Source: an uncultured Anaerolineae bacterium (lineage in GTDB: Bacteria > Chloroflexota > Anaerolineae > JACIWP01). From it: a stretch of 41,043 nt of DNA. A program made the position numbers and the translations under genes. Positions 21,807 to 29,518 of the stretch are shown in pieces; positions within the stretch are counted from its first letter, which is position 1; every line of letters starts with the position of its first letter. The notes below the pieces were generated by a model. That model ran no database searches. It saw only the letters and a program-made list of their open reading frames with translations, and was not told the DNA's origin. The stretch is taken from the NCBI GenBank assembly GCA_938049385.1, contig CALIBQ010000021.1, forward strand, positions 1 through 41,043, in the 5' to 3' direction.

Positions 21807-22758
21807 TCAGCTCCTTGAGATCTTTACCTCGGTAGCGTTTTACGCCGCGGTCATCCGCCTGACCGCGCCCTTACTGCTGTCGGCTATGGGTGGACTGGTG
21901 GCGGAGCGCTCCGGCATCATCACCTTTGGCATGGAAGGTATGATGCTGATGGGGGCGATTGGTGCCGCGGTGGGGAGCTATTACACCCAAAGCGTGCTGG
22001 GGGGATTGGTCTTTGCCATGCTGGCCGGCATGTTCCTGGCGTTCCTGTACGGCATCATGTGCGTCACCGTCGGCGCCAACCAGGTGGTCTCCGCCGTGGC
22101 GCTGAACCTGGGAGCGCTGGGCCTTTCCAGCACTATTTTCGCGCTGGTCTTCTCCAACAAGGCGTTGGGGGTGGTGACGGAAGTCGTCAGTGTCCCCAGC
22201 ATGCGGCCGGTGAAAATACCCCTCCTGGGCGATATTCCCATTCTGGGGGATATCCTGTTCAACCAACTGCCGCTGGTGTATATAGCGTTTCTGGCGGTGC
22301 CGGCGGTGTGGTTCGTGCTCTACCGCACCACTATCGGGCTGAAGATCCGTTCGGTGGGCGAGCATCCGCACGCCGCGGATACGGTGGGCATCAGCGTGGT
22401 GCGGGTGCGCTATCTGAGCGTGCTGTTCACAGGTTTAATGGCCGGCCTGGCCGGTGCCCTTCTGTCCATCGGGATGCTGAACACTTTCCAGGAGAACATG
22501 TCTGCCGGCCGCGGGTTCATCGCCTATACGGCTATCGTCTTCGGCAAATGGGAGCCGTTCGGCATCCTGCTGGGCACCCTGCTCTTTGGGCTGGCGGATG
22601 CCATCCAACTGCGCATTCAGGCCCTGAATCTGCCCATCCCGTATCAGTTCTGGGTGGCGTTCCCATATATCGTGACACTGCTGGCGCTGGTGCTGTTCGT
22701 TGGCAAAGCGACCTGGCCGGCGGCCTCTGGTCAACCGTTCAAGCGGGAGAGCAAATAG
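21799..22758 (+). CDS. ABC transporter permease (BPD_transp_2 family), second subunit
   Basis: The 319-residue membrane protein partners the preceding permease. Typical motifs are TAPLLLSAMGGLVAERSGII, FGMEGMMLMGAIGAAVGSYY, GANQVVSAVALNLGALGLS and RSVGEHPHAADTVGI. LMAGLAGALLSIGML and AIVFGKWEPFGIL follow. The start ATG at 21799 lies within the end of the first permease gene, behind GGCGAGGAGGCCCGCC. The heterodimer, with the double ATPase and the BMP lipoprotein, makes a complete importer. Confidence 0.93.
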   Translation: MFSQLLEIFTSVAFYAAVIRLTAPLLLSAMGGLVAERSGIITFGMEGMMLMGAIGAAVGSYYTQSVLGGLVFAMLAGMFLAFLYGIMCVTVGANQVVSAVALNLGALGLSSTIFALVFSNKALGVVTEVVSVPSMRPVKIPLLGDIPILGDILFNQLPLVYIAFLAVPAVWFVLYRTTIGLKIRSVGEHPHAADTVGISVVRVRYLSVLFTGLMAGLAGALLSIGMLNTFQENMSAGRGFIAYTAIVFGKWEPFGILLGTLLFGLADAIQLRIQALNLPIPYQFWVAFPYIVTLLALVLFVGKATWPAASGQPFKRESK

Positions 22759-22791
22759 TCGTTTCCTCGAAACACTGTTAAGGAGCAGAAT

Positions 22792-23571
22792 ATGAAGCGA
22801 TTCGTGGGACAGGTGGCGGTGATCACTGGTGCTGGGAGCGGCATCGGCAAGGCGTGTGCACTGCGGTTCGCCCAAGAGGGTGCTAACGTCCTGTGTCTGG
22901 ATGTCAACGATTCCGCCAACGAGGCGGCGGCCCAAGAATGCCGGCAGCACGGCGTCGAAGCCCTGGCCATGCACTGCGATGTGACGCGGGAAGAAGACAT
23001 CGAGCGCGCTGTGCAAACGGCCATGGACCGGTGGGGCCGCATTGACATCCTCGTGGCGGCCGCCGGCATCTACCGGGGCGCGCCGCTGGCGGAGGTCCCT
23101 TTGAAGCAGTGGCAGTTGGTCATTGACATCAACCTGACCGGCGTGTTCCTCAGCAACCGGGCGGTCGCGCCCATCATGATGAAACAGCGTTCCGGCAGTA
23201 TCATCAACATTTCCTCCATGGCCGGCAAAACGAGCTGGCCGGCCAGTGCCGAGTATTCCGCTTCCAAGAGCGGCGTCATCGGCCTGACTCGCTCAGTGGC
23301 TATGGAGCTGGCTCCTTACGGTGCTACGGCCAACGCAGTCTGCCCGGGCAACACCCGCACGGAGATGGTGGAACATGTGGCCGCTACCATCGCCGCGCGG
23401 GAGGGCATTACCCCAGAGGAATGGCTGAGCCAGCGCGCCAAGGACTGCCCGATGGGCAGGTTCGCGGAGCCGTGGGAGATCGCCGGCGTCGTGGCGTTCC
23501 TGGCTTCAGAGGACTCGCGCTATCTCACCGGCCAGGCTATCGAGGTGGACGGCGGCATGGTGATGAGCTGA
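22792..23571 (+). CDS. SDR-family dehydrogenase (polyol/sugar dehydrogenase candidate)
   Basis: This is a 259-residue classical SDR with an intact active site. The cofactor loop TGAGSGIG is at 12-19, and Asp38 (LDVND), at the end of beta-2, favours NAD(H). AAAG is at 89-92. Ser141 or Ser142 lies in INISSMAG, and Tyr155 and Lys159 are in YSASK. The C-terminal GQAIEVDGGMVMS is typical. Set between the transporter and an FGGY kinase, it probably oxidises the imported polyol or sugar to a ketose; this is inference from context. It follows the second permease by 33 bases, with AAGGAGCAGAAT as ribosome-binding site. Confidence 0.93.
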   Translation: MKRFVGQVAVITGAGSGIGKACALRFAQEGANVLCLDVNDSANEAAAQECRQHGVEALAMHCDVTREEDIERAVQTAMDRWGRIDILVAAAGIYRGAPLAEVPLKQWQLVIDINLTGVFLSNRAVAPIMMKQRSGSIINISSMAGKTSWPASAEYSASKSGVIGLTRSVAMELAPYGATANAVCPGNTRTEMVEHVAATIAAREGITPEEWLSQRAKDCPMGRFAEPWEIAGVVAFLASEDSRYLTGQAIEVDGGMVMS

Positions 23572-23605
23572 TGCAAGTTCCCAATCATCGAGCGAGGCGG
23601 TGAGC

Positions 23606-25105
23606 ATGCCGGCACTGCTGTTGGGGGTGGATCTCGGGACACAGGGGGTCAAAGGCGTACTGGTGGATGCGAAGGGCAGTGTGCTGGCGTCCGCCGGCCT
23701 GGCGCGCGGCCCCCGCCATCCTCGCCCTGGCTGGGTCGAGATGGATGCCGAACAAGACTGGTGGGTGCCGGCCGCCGAAATCATGCGCCGGCTCACCGCG
23801 CAGCTCCCCGAGCACACCGGTTTCATCGCCGCAGTGGGAGTATGCGGGCTGGTGCCCTGCCTGTGTCCGATGGGCGCGGATGGCTGGCCCCTGCGGCCGG
23901 CCATCCTGTATTCGGACAACCGCGCCCTGGAAGAGCTGGCCTGGGCCAACGCGCGCGCCGGCCTGTCCCTGACCGCCGAAGCCGTGGTGCCCAAACTGCT
24001 CTGGCTCCAGCGGCACGAGCCGGATGTCTTTGCCCGCACCACCGCGGTCCTGTCGGCGCATAATTACGTGGTACTGCGGCTCACTGGCCGGCGCAGTATG
24101 GATTATGACACCGCCAGCATTATAGGCGGCATCTTTGACCCGCATGGCAAACGTTGGGATGCGCAGGTCTGCCAGCAGTTGGGCATCCCGCCAGAAATCT
24201 GGCCGCCGCTGTATCCGGCCACTGCGCTGGTGGGCGAGGTTACCGCGGAAGCGGCGCGACAGACCGGTCTGCCCGCCGGCGTGCCGGTCATCGCCGGCTC
24301 CGGGGATACCTTCCCTACCATCGTCGGATGCGGCGCCGTGGACCCCGGCGATGCCATGCTCTCTTTCGGCACTACCGGTCTGCTGACCATCACCCGCCGG
24401 CCGCTGGTCGAGTCCGCCGGCGGCCCGCATTTCTCCAGCGCGGACGGCACGGCGGCCGTGGATTGGGGCGCAAACATCCTCTCGGCCAGCCGGCTGGTGG
24501 ATTGGTTCCTGCGCGAGTTCGGGGGGGCGGAACGCACTACAGCGGAACGGTTGGGTGAAAGCCCGTTCGTCCTGCTGGAACAGGAGGCGGCTCGTATCCC
24601 TGCTGGCTCAGAAGGATTGATCGTCCTGCCGCACTGGCTGGGCCGGCGCACCCCGACGCCTGACGCCACGATGCGCGGTGCCCTGCTGGGGCTAAGTCCG
24701 TCGCATACGGCGGCGCACATATACCGCGCCCTGTTGGAATCGTTCGCCTATAACGTGCGGCAGAGCCTGCCGGCGCACCGCCCGAACATCACCCGCCTGG
24801 TGGCGACCGCCGGCGGGGCGCGCAGCCGGCTCTGGCGGCAGATCTGCGCGGATGTGCTGGACATGCCGCTGGAGTATTACCCGCAGGCCAGCGGCGCGCT
24901 GGGGATTGCCTTCCTGGCCGGCTGCGCGGTGGGGCAGGTGCGGGACTTCTCCGCCATCAAGCACCAGTGGCTGAAAGAGCCGGAGCTGGTGTACCCGGAG
25001 GCCGGCGCCAAGGCGGTGTATGACCGGCTGTTCCCTATCTATGAGGAATTTGATGCGGCAGTGGCCGGCCCCTTCGCTCACCTGGCTGAAATACGAGATA
25101 GGTGA
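23606..25105 (+). CDS. FGGY-family carbohydrate kinase (xylulokinase-like)
   Basis: The 499-residue kinase has the two actin-like domains of the FGGY family. ATP-phosphate loop GVDLGTQGVKGVLVD is at 7-21, DNRALEELAW is near 104, and the catalytic Asp is probably Asp234 in GSGDTFPTIVG. The C-terminal signature is YRALLESFAYNVRQ with VATAGGARSRLWRQICADVL near 400. It phosphorylates a ketose, pentose or related polyol; xylulose kinase and LsrK are both relatives. ATG 23606 has GAGG at proper distance, better than the GTG at 23600. The stop codon lies inside a 31-base perfect hairpin. Confidence 0.92.
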   Translation: MPALLLGVDLGTQGVKGVLVDAKGSVLASAGLARGPRHPRPGWVEMDAEQDWWVPAAEIMRRLTAQLPEHTGFIAAVGVCGLVPCLCPMGADGWPLRPAILYSDNRALEELAWANARAGLSLTAEAVVPKLLWLQRHEPDVFARTTAVLSAHNYVVLRLTGRRSMDYDTASIIGGIFDPHGKRWDAQVCQQLGIPPEIWPPLYPATALVGEVTAEAARQTGLPAGVPVIAGSGDTFPTIVGCGAVDPGDAMLSFGTTGLLTITRRPLVESAGGPHFSSADGTAAVDWGANILSASRLVDWFLREFGGAERTTAERLGESPFVLLEQEAARIPAGSEGLIVLPHWLGRRTPTPDATMRGALLGLSPSHTAAHIYRALLESFAYNVRQSLPAHRPNITRLVATAGGARSRLWRQICADVLDMPLEYYPQASGALGIAFLAGCAVGQVRDFSAIKHQWLKEPELVYPEAGAKAVYDRLFPIYEEFDAAVAGPFAHLAEIRDR

Positions 25106-25131
25106 CAGTCACTTCACAAGTGACTGTCACC
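25101..25131. terminator. Perfect 14-bp stem-loop between convergent genes
   Basis: GGTGACAGTCACTT (25101-25114) and its complement (25118-25131) enclose a 3-base loop. The kinase stop TGA lies in the left arm. There is no T-run, yet the position between convergent genes suggests a bidirectional terminator. Each arm itself contains the palindrome GTGAC-N-GTCAC seen elsewhere in the window. Confidence 0.55.
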
Positions 25132-25171
25132 CGAATACGCAGCATATGCGGAAGGTTGAACATCCGATCGA

Positions 25172-25600
25172 TCAATCGGGATCTTCTGGTAGGGGATATA
25201 TCCGTGGTAGCTCGGAATTTCGGGGTTCCGGGCGATATGTCTTCACCCGGATAAGGTGAATCGTCACGCCGACTGCTACTCCCAGCAATAGGACCTTAAT
25301 CCACCATGCTGAAGCTACAAACCATGCCGAGTAGCCAATCGTCGCCCATAACAGTATAATCGTGATGACCTTTTGCTTGAGAGGTATCCCTCTACCCTCC
25401 CGATAATTCCGAATATATTCCCCGCACCACCGATTGGTCAGCAACCAGCGCAGAAAGCGCTCGGAACTGCGTGCATAGCAGATGCTTGCCAGAAGTAAAA
25501 AGGGGGTAGTGGGCAATATAGGCACGAACATGCCGAGAATCCCCAGTGCCACGCACAGTGTGCCGCAGGCAATCAGGAGGGTTTTGACTACGCGATTCAT
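25172..25600 (-). CDS. DUF454 (YbaN-family) membrane protein
   Basis: The 142-residue inner-membrane protein matches DUF454/YbaN: MNRVVKTLLIACGTLCVALG, ILGMFVPILPTTPFLLLASI, YARSSERFLRWLLTNRWCGE and YIRNYREGRGIPLKQK. Two helices of its second half follow (about 80-115). The function of the family is not established. The gene is A+T-richer than its neighbours, and the stretch 25106-25742 holds none of the GCCGGC hexamers that pepper the rest, which suggests recent acquisition. It has its own promoter and starts behind TAGGAGCCGCTA. Confidence 0.9.
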   Translation of the reverse strand: MNRVVKTLLIACGTLCVALGILGMFVPILPTTPFLLLASICYARSSERFLRWLLTNRWCGEYIRNYREGRGIPLKQKVITIILLWATIGYSAWFVASAWWIKVLLLGVAVGVTIHLIRVKTYRPEPRNSELPRIYPLPEDPD

Positions 25601-25661
25601 TAGCGGCTCCTATCTCGTACCGTCGTACCAGACGGGATAAAATAGATGACATTTTTGAACA

Positions 25662-25689
25662 ATTATACATATAATGGTAGATTCGACAA
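25662..25689 (-). promoter_or_regulatory. Probable promoter for the DUF454 gene
   Basis: The minus strand has TTGTCG (25684-25689), a 16-base spacer and a perfect TATAAT (25662-25667), about 60 bases before the start codon. Confidence 0.5.
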
Positions 25690-25742
25690 AGTCGCCACTG
25701 TGAGAATTGCGCGACAGGCGCTAGTCGCCTGCCAGGTGACTG

Positions 25743-26555
25743 CTACAAGACCAAGCGGGTGCCGGCGCATTCCGCCGGCGCGAGCAGACAAGCCTCTAAT
25801 GCCCCTGGCCGTTCGGCGGAGAAGACATGTACCTCAAGGCCCGGCTGATGACGCACCAGCTCCGCCATGATGCGCACCTTGCTCCACATGCCCCCTGTCA
25901 CATCCACTCCATGCGAGGAACCCAATTCCGCCTCCAGGGCCTCGAGCTGGGAGGCGCGGATCTCCGCCAGCGGCACAGCATCTGGGTGCGAAAGGGGGTC
26001 CGCGGTACAGACGCCGTCCACCGTGCCGGCCAGCAGGATGCGCGCCGGCCGGAGAATGGGGGCCAGATAGGCGAACAGCTCCTCGGTGGATACGATGGTG
26101 CATCCCCACTCCTCATCGAAGGCCACGTCGCCGTAAATTACGGGCAGGAGGCCGGCTTCCAGGGCGCGGGTCAGCGGCTCCCAGGCCAGTTCCTGGAGCT
26201 GGCCGGCGCGACAGCGGGCGGTAGCGGAGGGCGCGAAGCTGAATGCCGGCAGGCCGGCTTCTACCAGCGCGTCCGTGACCAGCCGGTTCAGGCGGGCGGC
26301 GGCGGCGCCGGTGGCGGCGAAACCATACCAGCCGCGCGCTTCTTCACCCGGGCGAATGCCATGTCTGGTATTGTACTCGCGGCCGGCGAAGTGGCCGAAG
26401 GAACCGCTTCCATGCCCTACCAGCAGGCGCATATTGGGCTGGACTTGTTTGGCCGCGGCAATCTCTTGTGCCAGCCGGCGGATGACATCCATCCTCGGCG
26501 TTTCCCGCCGGCGCTTATCCGTGATGAGGGAGCCGCCCAGCTTGAGGAATATCAT
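25743..26555 (-). CDS. Isopentenyl phosphate kinase
   Basis: The 270-residue amino-acid-kinase-fold protein converts isopentenyl phosphate to isopentenyl diphosphate with ATP. LKLGGSLIT is at 4-12, and GHGSGSFGHF at 47-56 contains the His (His55) that distinguishes isopentenyl phosphate kinases. VIYGDVAFDEEWGCTIVSTE near 135, LLAGTVDGVCTADP near 172 and DVTGGMWSKV near 217 complete the signature. Its start overlaps the aconitase X small-subunit stop by four bases (ATGA). It is the last gene of the mevalonate cluster and its product is the last enzyme of the pathway. Confidence 0.94.
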   Translation of the reverse strand: MIFLKLGGSLITDKRRRETPRMDVIRRLAQEIAAAKQVQPNMRLLVGHGSGSFGHFAGREYNTRHGIRPGEEARGWYGFAATGAAAARLNRLVTDALVEAGLPAFSFAPSATARCRAGQLQELAWEPLTRALEAGLLPVIYGDVAFDEEWGCTIVSTEELFAYLAPILRPARILLAGTVDGVCTADPLSHPDAVPLAEIRASQLEALEAELGSSHGVDVTGGMWSKVRIMAELVRHQPGLEVHVFSAERPGALEACLLAPAECAGTRLVL

Positions 26556-26974
26556 CCCTTCTCAGGCTCCGCGCTGGATTTGCGCACGTACACCGTGCCG
26601 TCCTGAATGCGCACCCAGTCGCCGGTGGCAATTTGCTCGATGGGGATGCGGTCCACCATGGGGATGCCGGCGATGATGGCGCCCACGGCGACGATGGTCT
26701 CGCTCTGGGCGCAGATGATGCCGGCCGGCGCGGTGCCGTTCTTGGCCATGCGGTAGATAGTGTAGGAACCGACGGTACTGCCCTTGCCGGTGGGGAAAAC
26801 GAGAATGCGGCCGGCGGCGCTAGTGCCCTCCAGCGGATGGCCCGGCTCAATGATGACGCCGCTGTCCGGGTCCACACCTCCCAGGAAGCTGATGGGCGTC
26901 GGCGAGACCAGCGCCTTGCCCTCGGCGGAGCCGGCCTTGATGATACGGCCGTGGAAGACCAGTTCCTGCGCCAT
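26552..26974 (-). CDS. Aconitase X small (swivel) subunit, phosphomevalonate dehydratase
   Basis: The 140-residue protein is of the DUF126/AcnX swivel family. Motifs include LVSPTPISFLGGVDPDSGVI, HPLEGTSAAGRILVFPTGKG and SYTIYRMAKNGTAPAGIICA. SETIVAVGAIIAGIPMVDRI carries the conserved Ser. With the large subunit it should dehydrate mevalonate 5-phosphate to trans-anhydromevalonate 5-phosphate, as shown for archaeal homologues. I chose ATG 26974, with GAGG ahead. An ATG at 26983 forms an ATGA overlap with the large-subunit stop and is an alternative (143 residues). The downstream kinase gene also overlaps by four bases. Confidence 0.92.
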   Translation of the reverse strand: MAQELVFHGRIIKAGSAEGKALVSPTPISFLGGVDPDSGVIIEPGHPLEGTSAAGRILVFPTGKGSTVGSYTIYRMAKNGTAPAGIICAQSETIVAVGAIIAGIPMVDRIPIEQIATGDWVRIQDGTVYVRKSSAEPEKG

Positions 26975-26979
26975 TATCC

Positions 26980-28212
26980 TCATCTCCAGCGGCCGGTCAG
27001 CGCGGCTTCCAGACACTGCTCCGTCGTGCCAAAGCGCGTTTCCAGGCCGGAATGACTGCGGGCATACAAGGCGGCCTTGGCGGAGTTGGTGGCCAGGGAG
27101 CGCACGCTGAGCAGTTCCATTGGCGCGACAATGACGCAGGTATCGGCCACCACCTGCCCGCCGGCGGCTTCAATCTGGGCGACGATGCCGGCGCGCTCCG
27201 CCTCCTCCCGCACCTGGCGCGCGGTCGTGATCCAGAGGCGCGTGCGGACCTGTTTGCCGGCCAGGAAGCGGGCAATCTCGTCCAATTCCTCCAACGAGGC
27301 GTGCGGGCATCCCAGGCTGACCAGGTCAACCTCCTCCAGCGGGCCGTTGAGCTTTTGGTAGCCGGCCGACAGGTCGTGAATGGTGAAGCGGGGGATGCCG
27401 GCCGGCAGGATGTCCGACAGGCCGGCTTCCGGGGTGATGCCCTCCACATGATACAGCCCCACCGCGCCGCTGGCGGCCATCGCCGCCCCCAAGGCTTTCA
27501 GCGCCTCTTCCGGCCGGCGGGTCCAGCGCAGGTCCAGGCCGCGGAAATAGGGCACGCCGTCGCGCACCAGCTCGCCGGCCAGTGCGCCCAGCGCGCCGAT
27601 ATCAGCGGTGGAGCGCACGGATGCCCGCACCTCGATGATGTGGGTGGCGCGGCGGTTCTCGTCCAAGTGCAGGCCGTAGGCGCCGGTGCGGCCGGCGATG
27701 GCCGCCGCCAGCGCGCTGGGTCCGCCCTCGCGATTGGTACGCGCGCCCAGCACCGAGTTGGCGAAGCTGACCGCCGAGGACTCGCTCCATGCCACATGGG
27801 AGCCAAGGGCCGGCCGCAGGCCGACGTAATAGGGCGTGCAGGTCAGCGAGGGCGCGATACCCATGCGGGTGAAGGCCGCGATGACCGCCATCTGGAACCG
27901 TGCGAACTCTTCGGGAATGCCCAGCTCCCGCCAGCGCTGAAGGTCCATGCCGGCGGGGTTGAGAAAGGCCGGCACGCGAACGCGGGCACCCTCGTCGGCC
28001 CATTCCTGCAGGAACTGGAGGCCGGCGTCGCCCAGGTTTTTGTAGCTCACGCCGGCGACCTGCGCGCTTTCCACAGGCACCAGGTGCCGCGCGCCGTAAA
28101 TCTTGGCGAGCGCGGTAACGATTTCCATGGCCTTGCGTACCGCCGGCCCCGCCTCGCCGGCGAGCATGGCTTGCTCTTCATCGGTCAGGTGCAAATCGTT
28201 ATCCCGGGGCAT
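26980..28212 (-). CDS. Aconitase X large (catalytic) subunit, phosphomevalonate dehydratase
   Basis: This is a 410-residue protein of the aconitase X catalytic family. The N-terminus LHLTDEEQAMLAGEAGPAVR is typical. Three conserved Cys, Cys125 (SLTCTPYY), Cys302 (LGCPHASLEE) and Cys359 (ADTCVIV), fit the iron-sulfur cluster ligands. ESSAVSFANSVLGARTNREG near 144-163 is a hallmark. Homologues also include proline-racemase-linked hydroxyproline dehydratases, but the flanking mevalonate kinase, UbiD and isopentenyl phosphate kinase settle the role as phosphomevalonate dehydratase. The start at 28212, seven bases after the UbiD stop, gives the usual N-terminus; the frame is open upstream but reads through the UbiD gene. 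Confidence 0.94.
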   Translation of the reverse strand: MPRDNDLHLTDEEQAMLAGEAGPAVRKAMEIVTALAKIYGARHLVPVESAQVAGVSYKNLGDAGLQFLQEWADEGARVRVPAFLNPAGMDLQRWRELGIPEEFARFQMAVIAAFTRMGIAPSLTCTPYYVGLRPALGSHVAWSESSAVSFANSVLGARTNREGGPSALAAAIAGRTGAYGLHLDENRRATHIIEVRASVRSTADIGALGALAGELVRDGVPYFRGLDLRWTRRPEEALKALGAAMAASGAVGLYHVEGITPEAGLSDILPAGIPRFTIHDLSAGYQKLNGPLEEVDLVSLGCPHASLEELDEIARFLAGKQVRTRLWITTARQVREEAERAGIVAQIEAAGGQVVADTCVIVAPMELLSVRSLATNSAKAALYARSHSGLETRFGTTEQCLEAALTGRWR

Positions 28213-28219
28213 AGGATGG

Positions 28220-29518
28220 TCACTCGTAGCGGAAGCGCTGGAAGGCCTCAGGGTGCCGCGGTCCCTTCTCATCATCCCAGGGGATGGTGGCATCCACCGC
28301 CATTTTGGCCGTGCGGGCCTTTTGGCCCGGGATGTGTTTGGCCGAAGGGTCCAGGGAACTGGAGGGCTGGTCCTCCCAGATAATGATATCGCGATCTGCC
28401 TGCACGCGCGTGGCGATGGCCCATTCGACCTCTTGCATGTCGAAGGGGTTGATATCCTCGTCCACCACGACCGCATGTTTCAGCGAGCCGTGGCCGCGAA
28501 AGGCGGCTTCGCCGGCCCGCCGGCCGTCGTCGGGACGGCGCTTGCGTATCTGCACCACAGCATGGAGCCAGGAGGCGCCGCCGGGGGTGATCCAAACGTT
28601 GAGGCACTCGCAGACCTCATTGACGGCGGCGAAAATGGTCGGCTCGCGCGGCATGCCCATCAACGTGCGGTGCTCCGGCCCGCCGGGGAGGAGCGCTTGA
28701 TAGATGGGATCGCGCCGACGGGTGATGCGGTCAATCTCAACGACCGGCTGTTTGCGGACGATGTCGAAGGTGCCGGTCAGGTCAATAAACGGTCCCTCGT
28801 CCACCAGCTCATGGGTGATGCGGCCTTCGAGCACGATCTCCGATTCCGCCGGCACCAGGAGGTCCGAGCCCAGACAGCGCACCAAGGGGGTTGGTGCCAG
28901 AGCATGGGCAATATGGAACTCCGGGATGCCGCCGGCGGGGGACATGGCGGCGGCAAGCTGAGCGCTGAGGGGCGCCCCGATGCAGATGGCTACCGGGACA
29001 TCCTCCGTGGAACTGGCCCAAACGCTGTGGGTATGCCGGCCCTCGACCAGACGCACGGCGAAACGCCGGCGGTCCAGCCGCATTAGGCGGTGAAAGGCGG
29101 CGTTGAGGACCCCGCGCGCCAGGTCATGGACCACGGCGATGCCGGCGGTGATGTATGGTCCGCCGTCATGGGGCGTATGCCGCACGATGGGCAGGGCCTC
29201 CAGGTCCACATCCTCCTCGACCACTTCCTGGCAAGGCGCGGCGGTAACGATAGGCGGGACGGCCGGCGATTCCAGCGCTTTCACCAGATATGCACACAGC
29301 TCTCGCTCGTCAATGCCGAAGGCCAGGGCGAAATAGCGGCGCGAGGCGCAAACACCGGAGATGACCCGGTAGCCGTTCCAGCGGGAGCGGAAGAAGAGGA
29401 TTTTATCGCCGGCGCGGTACATGAGCCGCACCATGCCCTCGTCTGGCGCGACCGGCGTGTCCACATGCTCGACCCACTGACGTTCTTCCGCCTGCTGGAT
29501 GAAATCACGCAACTGCAT
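28220..29518 (-). CDS. UbiD-family decarboxylase, probable anhydromevalonate phosphate decarboxylase
   Basis: This 432-residue UbiD-fold protein needs prenylated FMN in its known relatives. The catalytic region reads EIVLEGRITHELVDEGPFID (227-246), giving Glu241 and Asp246 of the Glu/Glu(Asp) pair. The conserved Arg is probably in FHRLMRLDRRR (142-152). Other family features are TAGIAVVHD, HIAHALAPTPLVRC and KHAVVVDEDINPFD. In context it should decarboxylate trans-anhydromevalonate 5-phosphate to isopentenyl phosphate. No flavin prenyltransferase (UbiX) gene lies in the window. Its start overlaps the mevalonate kinase stop by 14 bases. Confidence 0.92.
   Translation of the reverse strand: MQLRDFIQQAEERQWVEHVDTPVAPDEGMVRLMYRAGDKILFFRSRWNGYRVISGVCASRRYFALAFGIDERELCAYLVKALESPAVPPIVTAAPCQEVVEEDVDLEALPIVRHTPHDGGPYITAGIAVVHDLARGVLNAAFHRLMRLDRRRFAVRLVEGRHTHSVWASSTEDVPVAICIGAPLSAQLAAAMSPAGGIPEFHIAHALAPTPLVRCLGSDLLVPAESEIVLEGRITHELVDEGPFIDLTGTFDIVRKQPVVEIDRITRRRDPIYQALLPGGPEHRTLMGMPREPTIFAAVNEVCECLNVWITPGGASWLHAVVQIRKRRPDDGRRAGEAAFRGHGSLKHAVVVDEDINPFDMQEVEWAIATRVQADRDIIIWEDQPSSSLDPSAKHIPGQKARTAKMAVDATIPWDDEKGPRHPEAFQRFRYE

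Noticed and set aside
26980-27016. Upstream ATG at 27016 for the aconitase X small subunit
   Set aside because: It would overlap the large-subunit gene by 37 bases and add residues absent from the family; the ATG at 26974 or 26983 fits better.
27052-28383. Plus-strand frame of about 443 codons opposite the aconitase X large subunit
   Set aside because: No ribosome-binding site or recognisable motif; the minus-strand gene is certain.
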